A DNA stretch of 64,000 nucleotides from contig CP141126.1 in the NCBI GenBank assembly GCA_035236585.1, forward strand, positions 8,569,001 to 8,633,000, in the 5' to 3' direction. Of this stretch, positions 36,608 through 47,140 are shown in pieces. Position 1 is the stretch's first letter. Each line of letters starts with the position of its first letter. The position numbers and the translations under genes are program-made. The notes below the pieces were generated by a model. The model was not told the DNA's origin, did no database searches, and worked only from the letters and a program-made list of their open reading frames with translations. Origin of the DNA: Warburgia ugandensis (Eukaryota > Streptophyta > Magnoliopsida > Canellales > Canellaceae).

Positions 36608-36750
36608 GGAGGGTCTTGGTGTAATAGTAGAGTTGTCGTCATCCTGAGGTCACAGGTTCAAGGCGTGGAAACAGTCTTGCAAAATGTAAGATCGATTGCA
36701 TACTATTGACTCTTGTGGTCCACCCATTCCCCTAACTCCACACCTTTTTA
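36608..36750 (+). mobile_element. tRNA-derived SINE (Au-like), 3' truncated, in duplication copy 1
   Basis: Runs from ggagggtcttggtgtaatag to ccctaactccacacc. It occupies the same position as the SINE at 50968 in copy 2, so it was inserted before the duplication. About 30 bases of its 3' end were lost here. Confidence 0.75.
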
Positions 36751-39700
36751 GCTAAGACACTTACTCTTACCGAATCTGTGAATGGCGCGCTATAGTGGAG
36801 CTTAGCACAGAAGTCATCACATTCAAAATTCGGGCAGACGTAAACATATTTTTCTGCATTCACAATTTGGCAGCCATTCAATTTAATTCAAAGAGTCCGC
36901 AAAATCAACTTTGAAACGCGTATAGACAAACAGAATGCAGATTTGGGACTTTCATACTCATATGCATGCAAATTGTCACGGTTGCGGGTGAAACCCAAAA
37001 ACTGAATTTTCTACATGGTGTCTGCCCTTGGAATTTAGTGCCATTTCCGTGCTGCTAAAAGTACATGCAATGCTAGCATTTGGTGATTCAAGTCACCACC
37101 TTCTGGTTTACATCTTACATAGGCTATTCATCGAAAACTTCCCCTCTGGATGGTCATACCATTACCACCCTGTAATGAGAAAATGTTGGAGGCTATCTAC
37201 CACTGGACTGTCGATTTTCGATTCCAGTTCTGCTGGCCTAGGAGACTGGCTGAAAAAAAGATTGTGTGGTAGAATTTGAAATACCCATTTTGTCCACACA
37301 TAATTATGTAAGTAATTGGACTAACTGCCCTCTATCCCGCTTTAAAGTGCATGCAAGGCTTCCGTGCTATGCCAGCAATAGGTTTATCCTGATTTTCCCA
37401 ATTCGATATCTTGAATCTGAGCCTTTTCCATTATCTCTAAGCTTGGCGTCTTGACCCCTCCTACAAAGAGGCAACAAGTGGGCCGCAAGGTAAATGGTTT
37501 GGATCTGCTATCATCCATGGCGACCACAATGCCGCACAGTGTCTCTTTTCTTAAATCAATAGGAAGATATTTATGGCTGTCTCTTTGTCAAACCAATAGG
37601 AATAGGAAGAGATTTATGGCAGTGTTTCTCTTTGTTAAATCAATAGAAAGAGAATTATGGGCCCAACAAATTGGTGCCTAATCGTGGCATCAAAAGTGTG
37701 CCCGTACTTCTGTGTAAAGTAAGAAAACGAAATGATTTTCCGCAACCACTTCTTTCCAATGCACGTACTTCGTTCCGTCACTCTGAAGAGACGGAGTGTT
37801 GCAGAAAACAGGAAGTGGGATATTTGGGCACTAGTGCTGTTAATGATTTCTACTTTCTGGAAAGAGTAATTTGGACACTTCCTTTTTTACCTACTAGTAA
37901 AAAGGCACACAGGGATGCGTGCACGCGCAAAGAGAGAGATGATGATTGGTTTCTAGCATCAAACTTTCAACTCCTCTTTGTAGTGAAAGATAAAAGGCAA
38001 AAGGCAAAAGAAAGTAAATTATCCTGCAGAGAGTCTAAAATTTCAACTCTTTTGACTGCTAGAACTTGCCAAGTATAAAAACGTCGGTTCAGTGGAGCCT
38101 TTTTCGTAATATACAAAGACCAGGGCACCATCATCATGCATGCTCTCCCCCACGAAGCATGTAGTCATCAAATCCCTACAATGAGAACACAACAAAATAC
38201 CTTAAAAGAGTGTTGCAAAAATATAGAAGTTCGTTTTCACCAATTTAATTTCGATTTGCACTATGATCAACAAAAAACAAAAATCAAATTACGACAGAAA
38301 AAACGAAGAGCAGCCAACAGAAGGGGGAAGAAGAAAGAAAAATGAGAAAAGAAGGCAACCTTACCTTGAAGGTGAAGATAGGATTCAATGGATATAAAAC
38401 CACTTCACTTTCGTTCTAGGAGTTCCTGTAACTAGAAGGACGCAAGAAATCCTGAATGACAGAAACAAAAGAAAGGAGTTGTGGGGTTTTTCACTTTGTC
38501 AAACCATTACCAAGAGATGTGGATGTTTTAATTTCTGAAACCGTCATTTAATTTCTAAACAGTTACAGAGAAAAGAGAAGTTTTAAGTTGTTTGAAGAGA
38601 CGTGATAGCAGAAAAAATGTTGTGGGTTAATTTCAGTTTATTTTCTCACCTGTGCTGTTATGGATCATGGTTGTCGAGCAACTACTGAACAGATGGATAC
38701 AATTGAAACTACGCCACAGATACAGAGAGGAATCCAGTAGCTGATTCATAGCTTCATTTGCAGCTACTAATGAAGGCCTATCTATATGGCATGATAATAG
38801 CTATAGTATACCAAGAACTTTGTAACTTATATACTTAATCTAATATTTCCCCTCCCCACACAAAAAAAAAGAAACATTGTTACATGTCTGTACTTTGGCT
38901 CCCACCTTTTTGCTCCTTTCTTCCCCCATTGACCTTCTTGATCAACAACGAGACCCCTCTTTGGTAAAATACAATCGCACCATTCTAAAGGAAGAAAAAA
39001 GGATCAATGATTCTAGCGTCGAAAATACTATTTTTATGGTCGTTGAATGTGCACCGTTGTTGATGAACTTCCTGACAGAATGGTCTTTCAGAAGCTAGAC
39101 ATCAGATATAGACGGTTTTTTAAACGGAAGGAATGATAAACTGAGAGTCCTAAAACCTCAATGAGAGACTCTAATCTTGCCATGTGTCTGGGAAGATCTA
39201 TGCCATTTCATCTTGCTCTACAGCCACGGATAGACTACCTCCATAAAACTATGAACATTGGATATAATAGCCTATGTTACTTTAGGTGAAAATTCACCAC
39301 CATTGATTCTAGAAACTAAAAAGAAGGTTTGTTAGAATTAGTTAATTGCCATAATTTGTCAGATGTAGCCCAAACAAGGGAGTCTCCTGCCTGCTGAGAG
39401 TACTCCTGAATGTTTATCATTCCTATTTGGACTAGAAGACAATCAAAAGTGAAATATGGGACCTGGTTGAATCGACCACTGGGTATCTTGTTTGTCTTTT
39501 TATTTTTCATTTTGTTGGAGATTCAATCTTGGAAGTACAATCTAGGATTTGACGTGTTTCCAGTAAAGTGATTGTTATGAACTTGTATGGTAGTGGCCAT
39601 TTTTCCCGACAGAGATCAGCTAATGGTGCTCAATTTAGACGATGCTAAACACATTCACTTTTTTGGTTGTACGCTAACTGGAGCTTGGAACCAGCATCAT

Positions 39701-39983
39701 CAGGTTCAAATTTTGGGACGAAATAACACATTTCCGGTGGCAGCTCTTTAGATGATGATGCTTTTATGACTTTTGGAGTTTTTATGAATATATAAACAGC
39801 CAACAAAGATCCAATGTCAAACATATTAGGTACCAAATGCAGGTCGGGGAATTCATATTCTAGTACATACAATTCATTGTGATTGCTGGTGAGATTGTTG
39901 TAGAAAGTTTTCATATGGTGTTTGCGCTTGTAACAATCATTTGTATGCAGCTGAAGTACCTGCAGGACCACATTGACATTCGC

Positions 39984-40139
39984 TAAAAGTTGTCGTCATG
40001 TGACTTTGAGGTCACAGGTTCAAGATGTAAAAACAGTTTCTTGTAAAATTAAGTTAAGGTTGCATACTATTGACCTTTGTGTTCCTTCGAGGGACCTCGC
40101 ATATGCAGGAGCTTCGTGCACCGAGGCTGTCCTTTTTAT
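39984..40139 (+). mobile_element. tRNA-derived SINE (Au-like), 5' truncated, in duplication copy 1
   Basis: Starts within the head at agttgtcgtcatgtgactttgagg and ends gcaccgaggctgtcctttt. Same position as the copy at 53908, so it also predates the duplication. Confidence 0.75.
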
Positions 40140-41607
40140 TTGTCAAAAGTGCCCTCTGTTGGATAGGACGTCCAAAGCAAATTATTTAGAGCGACGAAAA
40201 TGGAACCGCAAAGTAGGGTCAAAGGTAATTGTAGTTGAATCTTAACAAATCTCGGGGTTAAGATCATCCCAACAGATGACTATTGAGACAACAACGATCT
40301 AAATGTGGCCCAGAAGATAAAGATTTTGTTACCTCCTATCTCCCTGCACTAAAATTGACCATGTATTTCTCTCTTGTTGAACAAAATGTAAGAGAACCTT
40401 CCACGGAATTAGGTGGTTCATTATGGAACAAATATGGTGTCCGTAAAAAGAGGAAAGGAAATTCCCTTAACTCTTCCTGCAAAGCTGTTTCCGATCCATT
40501 ATACAAAGAAATGACACCGGGCCACTTGGAGCTATAGTGAAATTGGGCCTCATGACATAGTGTTGTTAATGATTTCTTAGTTAGGAATCGAATTCTTTCT
40601 ACTTCCCACAAAGTGTAATTTGTACACTTTCCTGTAAGTCCATGTAAGGACTTGACTTTCTTATGAGTCACCGGCCATATTTTCCACAAAGACGGACCAG
40701 AGTGTTACAATTTCCACAGATAGGGACCGCAAGCATTCTGCTATGGCCTTGTGGAAGCTGACGCCCTTACCAAATTCGACACGCCTAGGCTGCCAGCCTG
40801 CCAAGGCGAGTTAGGTCATCTTCGTCATTGAAACGATGAAAAACGTCAGCATCAAGTATCATTTTCTAGGACCCATTTGTGCTACATGTACATGATCAAG
40901 TATGCTGATCTGAATGTCGTAAACTTCTAGCTTATTGTTGATGGCTCAACTTAACGGGATGGCCCTACCCCTTTGATCCTTAAGTCTTTGCTTAGAATTG
41001 CGCCAGAGAAGATGAATTTCTCCATTTTGGTAGGTCTTTCGCTAGTGAATGGGATGGCCATTCAGCACAAAAAGGAGACCATTCAGGTCAATTCAAGATG
41101 GCACCTCTACATCCACAAGATCAACGGATTGCACATAAATGTCACAAAGTGGCTTTAGAAAAATTAAAGTTCGTGCGAGAATACCCACCCTTCCCTTGCA
41201 TAGTCATTCTCTTCTACCCCGGCTTGGTGCAGTTAGTTTGGTGCTCGCAGGGGCCACCTTGAAATTGTAGTACTTTCATGATATTTACATGCGTACTCAT
41301 TTGACAAGGTCATTTCTTCTTGAAATTTTTGAGTATTCATCTGAAATAAACGAAAAACAAGTGCAGCTTCAAAAAAAGAGAGTAAACATGGGGTAAATAT
41401 GCATTTGATTCTTTTCTTTTAATGAAAGAGAAACTTACCAATAAAGCCATTGAGAAGATTGCGAAAAGATATACTAGAAACTCCTCAAAGCTAATGGGAG
41501 TCGAGAAAGAAAAACTCAGAGCCAGCAAGAGGTACCATGGACGTAACTGACCGCTAGAGCTCTTCTCTAGGTGAATTGATTTTTTCTATACATTTCCTTA
41601 AGCAACA

Positions 41608-41775
41608 AAAAACAGGCAGCCCTGGGCATGAAGCTCCTGCATATACGGGGTCCGGGAAAGGGCGGACTACAAGAGTTAATAGTATGCAACCTTATCTTGC
41701 ATTTTTGCAGGGACTGTTTGTAGCCCTTGAACCCGTGATCTCAACGTCACATGACGACAACTTTATCTTTGCGCC
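41608..41775 (-). mobile_element. tRNA-derived SINE (Au-like), full length with 18-base target duplication
   Basis: Minus-strand copy from aggcagccctgggcatgaagctcc to gacgacaactttatctttgcgcc. Flanked by the exact 18-base repeat ACATTTCCTTAAGCAACA at 41590-41607 and 41776-41793. It lies just outside the right edge of duplication copy 1. Confidence 0.85.
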
Positions 41776-42492
41776 ACATTTCCTTAAGCAACATGTTAGG
41801 GAAATAAATTTAGGTGTATAATACTAGCAACATTTATAGGGCAAATGTCTTCTACCATTGCTATGCAAGAAGGGCCTCTCCCGTAGTGCCTAGTAGGTAA
41901 TGGATTTGAGGTGCTCATGGCTGTCTCGTCAACATTAAAAAGGAAAAAAACGAAAAGAAGAAGATAGAGCTTGCCAGAAACATGTTTGTACATGGCAAAT
42001 GATACTGTTAAGATTAGGAAAGCTCCACTTCCCTCTGTCACCATATTCATGTGGTAAGACTCTAGTCGGACCTTATAACTGTAGTGTGGATAATGGAGTT
42101 TCCTGGATAACTATAGCGTGACGGTGGTTGTTTGAAAATCTAACCTTAATTAAGCTACTTTTGTCATTAAGTCTCCTTTTCTTTCACATAAACAAAACAG
42201 CACTTGCAAAGACTTAATGACGTGTTACCCAAAAAATAAAACTGAGACTTGGTGACTTTAATGAGCTCCTGCGCACTTGCAACTCTAATGGAGTTAGGAA
42301 TCAGTAGTTGAATAGACTAGAGCACATTTCTAACATGAGTAATGGGATAGCACACTTAGAAACAACCATTCTGTATTGAAGTCAAAATAGTTTCTCGTTG
42401 GTGATGGCATTTTACTTTTTGACAAACGACTAAATTTCCACCCCAATTTCGTGAAACCTCCACCCCTCGGGGACTTTTCTGGTTTAGCCTAG

Positions 42493-43054
42493 TGTCACGG
42501 GCTGAGATTTTCAGACACCCGTGCGGCACTTAGTCTTGCAATGCACTCAAGGCACCAAGACTAAGTTCAGCCTTCAACCCTCAAAACTCTCACTTGCTAG
42601 AGCTTTCACTCACTCACCCACTCAAGTAATGAGAGGAACTCAAGAGAACTCAGAAAGGAAACCTCCCAATATATTAACCTTAGCTGAACTCTAAGCTTCT
42701 GAGCTTTTGAGCTTGAATACAAGTGAGAGCTTACACCTATTTATACTTGTTCTCACCCATCCACCTCCTCAATGGATGGTCTGGATTATTACAAATGTCT
42801 ACAATCCAACGGCTAAGGACTATTCTAGAATTCTATCTAGAAAACTCTACACAATTCCACACAAGTCCCTAACCTTCCCTCTTTCAAGATATTTAGATGG
42901 AGTCTTCCAAAACCCAGGCCTTCTAGAATCAGGCCCTCCTCCATAGATCTTCACCAATGGGTTTAAGCCTCTTGAACCTTGTCCACAAGCCAAATAAGCC
43001 TTCCATGGAGCCTTCAAGCCTTGGTCACAGACCTTATAGTGCAAGCCCGTGACA
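42493..43054 (-). mobile_element. Solo LTR, same family as the element at 54440-56401
   Basis: A 562-base LTR starting TGTCACGGGC and ending GCCCGTGACA, with the same internal order of motifs as the other LTRs (tcacttgctag, cacccactcaagtaatgag..., cctatttatacttgtt, ccacctcctcaatggat). There is no interior sequence and no second LTR nearby, so it looks like the product of LTR-LTR recombination. A 4-base direct repeat CTAG borders both ends; it extends the end symmetry to an 18-base perfect inverted repeat at 42486-42503 and 43044-43061. Confidence 0.85.
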
Positions 43055-44390
43055 CTAGGCTAGTACGGCAATAGTATCGTACCCAACCAGTAGATGGTAA
43101 ATGCTCTATTTGGGACGTCCAATGCAACACAGGGCTTAGAAGATGGACGGTATCCATGACAAAGGCCTGATTCCCCATGGTTTGTTCTCTAGCCTCTTAC
43201 TAGGCTTGTAGGTTGTGATCACACATAATTTTTCGTTTCAAAATGACACATACAACGGTTTGAAGAGCAGATTGGAGCATATGGCAATTACGTAGGGAAA
43301 ACTACAAGGAGAGCCCAAATTTTGCTGATCTGAAGTCTGAAGCATCATCCTTTGGCCCTTGGCTTGAATAGGCATCCACCAAAAATATCATCCGTTAGAT
43401 GATCCTACTCTTTGTTGTTCATGATCTCTAAAATTGGACGGCCACCTAGCCCTAGATGGACTGTTTGGATAACCAAACTATGAGGTTCAGTTTCGTCGTT
43501 TAGTCAGGGAACCGGACCATATAATCCAATCTACTCGCCCATCCCATCCCCTGTCCTGTGTGTAAGTCTTTTGAAAAGAAACAATCTGCTTCAATCAGTG
43601 GATAGTACAGATAGGGTAAGGACCAGATTAAGACAAACTTCAACTATGTCACGGTCTCGATGCACCCGTAAGCAAATACAAAGCCCAAACCGACAAAACC
43701 AATAAAGCTAAAGGAGGAAAACGAAATGAAAAAAGTTCAACTGGCCTTATCTCAGTAAAGTTACCATCACTTGAGAAAGCACTACATCAAAAGAAGAAAC
43801 TAAAATGGACCTGTTAGCTAAACCAACATATTCCCCCGTCTTCCTGGTCCTGAAAATTTACATCACTTCCCTTGGTCCTGAAAATTAATTAACCTGAGTG
43901 TGTGCGGGTGAGAGAGAGAGAGAGAGCTGCATCACCCTGTGCCATATAGGATTTCATCTACTCGTTGTTTCGTTGTTTCGTTGGTAGTCAAAGGCAATTT
44001 GCCTAGCCATGTGGTAATCCTGGTGAACCTAGCTAGAAATCAAGATCTCTAAGATGCGCCCAGAACATCTGAGAAATTTAGATATTTATTTAATTTCCTT
44101 GGATGCGATTTCGATCTTTTGGGACAACGACCACATTTAGGAGCTCATAAGGCCTACCAAAAACGGTAGGCATCATGCAGCAAGGCAAGGTCCCATACTT
44201 TCTGGTGCACGTATAAGCCGAAGGTATCATTCACTACATAGAAGCTACAAGAAATGGGGAGCCAACTCAGCTTCTTTAAGAAAGCAAAAGGAGAAGATCC
44301 TGCTACCTTTTTGGTGAAAAAACCAACAAAGACGGTTTCACGTACAATTAAAATTAGCACACAGGGAAAGAGAGAACTACACACACAGAT
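43055..44390. other. Intergenic sequence between solo LTR and second dirigent gene
   Basis: No gene seen. The part nearest 44390 is probably the 3' untranslated region of the minus-strand dirigent gene. A short GA run lies at 43912-43926. Confidence 0.5.
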
Positions 44391-44963
44391 CTAATAATGA
44401 ACAACATACACATTATACTCAACAATGGCATCTCCAGTCTTTGGATCAAACCAGTGAGTCTTCGCAAGCGCAACCCCATGAGCAAACCGAAAAATCCCAG
44501 TTCCTCCGACGATGGGCATCTCCCTCACAGGATGAAGCACCGAATTCCTCCCAAGAATACTTAGCACACTACCACTATATATCCCCTCCACAAACGCAAA
44601 ATTCATCACCATAAGCAAACCAACTTCATGTTGTCCTGCTGAAGCGTATATTCCTTGAGCTCTTCCGACAAGTTTCGAATTGGGTTCGGGTCCTTCAGTC
44701 AATGGGTCATCAGCCATCACCACAGCACCAAACCCATTACCGGTTTTCGTCAAGTTGCTCGGTCCAGTAACCGGGACAGCGGTCGGATTCTGGCCACTCA
44801 ATATGTCGTGGAAGTAGAAATGAAGGTAGCTCGTTTTCTGTTGCAGCGTCATGGGTACTTCTGTGGAGAATGGGCTTGAATTTTCACCATTAATGATGGT
44901 AATGAACAAGGATGGAGATATTAAGTAGAAGAACACAAAAGGGTGTGCTAGAATAGATGCCAT
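44391..44963 (-). CDS. Dirigent protein, single exon, secreted
   Basis: A 190-residue dirigent protein on the minus strand, without introns. Residues 1-26 are a signal peptide (MASILAHPFVFFYLISPSLF...). Family motifs follow in order: YLHFYFHDILSGQNPTAV, DDPLTEGPEP, LVGRAQGIYASAGQHEVGLL, LSILGRN, VREMPIVGGTGIFRFAHG and the end GDAIVEYNVYVVHY. It is clearly related to the dirigent protein at 35646-36215 but diverged, most in the signal peptide and in the variable loop after DPTAV/NPTAV. A TATA-like ctatataatc lies about 50 bases upstream at 45011-45020 on the same strand. The two genes are in opposite orientation, converging on the 8.2-kb spacer between them, so they are not a simple head-to-tail tandem pair. 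Role as for the family: coupling or cyclisation of phenolics in the cell wall; substrate unknown. Confidence 0.95.
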   Translation of the reverse strand: MASILAHPFVFFYLISPSLFITIINGENSSPFSTEVPMTLQQKTSYLHFYFHDILSGQNPTAVPVTGPSNLTKTGNGFGAVVMADDPLTEGPEPNSKLVGRAQGIYASAGQHEVGLLMVMNFAFVEGIYSGSVLSILGRNSVLHPVREMPIVGGTGIFRFAHGVALAKTHWFDPKTGDAIVEYNVYVVHY

Positions 44964-45010
44964 TGGATATTGTATGGATGTCTTTGCAGAAGAACGAAGG
45001 GAAGTGAAGG

Positions 45011-45020
45011 GATTATATAG
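45011..45020 (-). promoter_or_regulatory. TATA box of the second dirigent gene
   Basis: On the minus strand the sequence reads ctatataatc, about 48 bases upstream of the ATG, which predicts a short leader of about 20-25 nt. Confidence 0.5.
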
Positions 45021-45517
45021 AAGTGGATAGTGGGGGGACTACTTTTGGTTGGTGTCCGCATGTAGTACAGGGGTAGAAGATACATGTGGGACCCTCATGG
45101 TTGGTAATCCATAATTCGTATTCTATAGGAATCAAATTACAGATAGACCCTTGATTGCACCACGTACAAGGGCATATTGGAGTTGTACATGGATGAGCTT
45201 ACAAGGACAATGTAAGGTGTCAATGGTACTGGGCCCCACTTCAATAGTCCAGACCTTGATCTGTTCGGCCTTGCAACGAATGTGCTGCAGATCAACATTA
45301 GAACCATCGAAGGAGGCAGTGATTTTCATCTCTCTCTCATTCTAGATAGAATAAGAGAGATATGAAAGCCACTGCCTCCTTTTTTACTGTACTGTTCGGG
45401 AGTCGTTCCGCTATTATGTACATACGACATCCACTTTATACAGGAGGCAACAATAGGCGGGTGGTTGATAAATGTTAGTCTGGTTTTTGGCCTTCAAAAC
45501 ACTAGTTAAGAAAGAAT

Positions 45518-45695
45518 AAAGGACAGCTCCGTGCACAAAGCTTCCACTTATGTGGGGTCCGGGAAAGGAGGGGACCACAAGGGTCTATAGTAGGCAGCCT
45601 TACCTTACATTTTGCAAGAGGCTGATTCCGCGCCTTGAACTCATGACTTTAACTCATGACCTTAAAGTCACATGACAACAACTTTTACCGTTACG
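45518..45695 (-). mobile_element. tRNA-derived SINE (Au-like) with small internal duplication
   Basis: Minus-strand copy from aggacagctccgtgcacaaag to acaacttttaccgtt, flanked by AGTTAAGAAAGAAT / AGTCAAGAAAGAAT (45504-45517 and 45696-45709, one mismatch). The B-box side is doubled: aactcatgactttaactcatgacctt. Confidence 0.8.
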
Positions 45696-46272
45696 AGTCA
45701 AGAAAGAATGTGAAAGGAAAATAGTAATTCATCAGCAATCCTCCAAAAATTGAATGCTTATGACCGTCAAACAGAACTCCCATATAAACCGGTCATAGAA
45801 GTTCATAGATGCATTATTTAATTTTTAAAACTTTTTTATAAGCAAACTGTACGCACACTCTCAAATTTAATTTCCAGCCAAAGGAGAAAGTGGTGACTTA
45901 AACTTGTGACGAAGTGTAATTCAGGAGAGATGTCTAAGTTGTCAACGACCAACTTCGCCAGATATTTGTTTGCTCATACATGTATGATTTGAATCGTTGG
46001 ATTGGTTTCTCTCTTTACTTTTGGATGCTCACATTATCCAACAACTTAGAATCGCAAAACAACAAATGGACAGAGAAGCAGCCATAAATCTTACCCAGTA
46101 TGGAAAAAAAGAGTAAGAAATTTCCAATACTAGCTCAATACATATGTATGTAAACACACGTACAAATATAGGCATTGTAGCAAACAATCATTTTTCCTTT
46201 TAGCATCAGGGCTTTGATATTCTTGGAAGTGATTGAGGGGTGAGATCAAATCATCAAAATAGACAAGGTAAA

Positions 46273-46438
46273 CCAGCTGCTGCAGGATCGGAGGTCTATC
46301 TGTCTTTGGCTCTTACTCTTTTGAGGCTTCCTCTACCTGCAGCATCACATGAATGCAGTAGAGAAAGATGGGACTTACTATGTTCATCAATGGCACCAGC
46401 TATGCTAGTTTCAGCATACTCATATATATCATTGGCTG
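46273..46438 (-). other. Open exon-like segment downstream of the RMR remnant
   Basis: On the minus strand a clear acceptor (ttttatttataacag) precedes an open frame of about 55 codons starting NDIYEYAETSIAGAIDEH and ending in TAG at 46273. It could be the last exon of the RMR remnant or of another transcript. I do not recognise the sequence as part of the RMR family, so no product is assigned. Confidence 0.25.
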
Positions 46439-46736
46439 TTATAAATAAAAATAAAGAACATATGTCGGGAATAGACTAAGCACGCACCATGTCAGATTCT
46501 CTTGGTATTGATTCTAATTTTAAATATCAAACATAGGTTATAGGGCAAGTAACATGGTCCTGTACCTATCTGTAAGTTATGGTTGTTAAGATGTCCATAT
46601 CCCTTCTTTTGTTTCCTTTTTGTCTTCAGAACAGCTTGAAAGCACTGAAGGTTTCTGGTCTTTAGTAACATTCTCCATTTTAAGTGCAATGTCTGTGCTA
46701 AGAAGTAATTTTTCATAGTAGGGGCGCAGGACTTAC

Positions 46737-47140
46737 TGTGACAACATGGCAGTATCCTAAGCTCCTTACCTACAATGTAGTCTTCAAGGCATATAGAACA
46801 TGCTCTTGAAGTGCAATTATCTTCTAAAACTGACGTGAATATCAGTGACGGCATTGTTTCACTAATCGACTGCTCATTCCATGGAACTCCCTAACATGAG
46901 GAACTCGAGGGCGTTCTCGTCTTATGCGATGCCTCCATACAAAGAAGCATGCGGCCAGCACAGCAGACATAGCAAGTAGAGATATAAAAGAGATGGCCAT
47001 GATGGACCACGCCGAATTTTCGAAGGTGAAAATAATCCACAGCTCCATATCAGGTAATGCAGCATATTTTTTCAGCATCTCCCCTTAGGCTTTGGAAACA
47101 AACACAGCATGTATTTTAATACCCCCTGCCGTCCCTGCCA
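46737..47140 (-). pseudogene. RMR-type vacuolar sorting receptor remnant (PA end, membrane span, half RING)
   Basis: Read on the minus strand from an acceptor ctgcag| at 47141-47146. The translation gives the end of a protease-associated domain (GIKIHAVFVSKA), a linker [13 protein letters not shown], a membrane span (about [20 protein letters not shown]), a basic stretch [13 protein letters not shown], and the first half of a C3H2C3 RING ([21 protein letters not shown]) ending at a donor A|gtaagt at 46736. This is the layout of plant receptor-homology-transmembrane-RING proteins that sort storage proteins to vacuoles. Three defects are visible: an in-frame TAA at 47085-47087 where the family has Ser in VSKASGE; one missing base near 46855 between LVK and MPSLIF, so the frame shifts; and no exon for the second half of the RING downstream. 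No upstream exon for the rest of the PA domain was recognised up to 49.2 kb. A non-functional remnant is the best reading; sequencing error could explain one lesion but not all. Confidence 0.8.

Larger units (their letters stand above)
36350..41560. repeat. Large duplication, copy 1
   Basis: This 5.2-kb stretch aligns in order and orientation with 50755-57365. Shared landmarks include tgtgctg(g/t)ctaggacac near 36370/50777, a block around 37028-37280/51460-51711 that is about 96% identical (10 differences in about 250 bases), and ggagttgtgg at 38477/53142. The end sequence gagccagcaagagg occurs at 41518/57336. Copy 1 carries two segments missing from copy 2 (about 38489-38895 and 39550-39828). 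It starts about 140 bases after the stop of the first dirigent gene. It contains no convincing gene. Confidence 0.85.
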
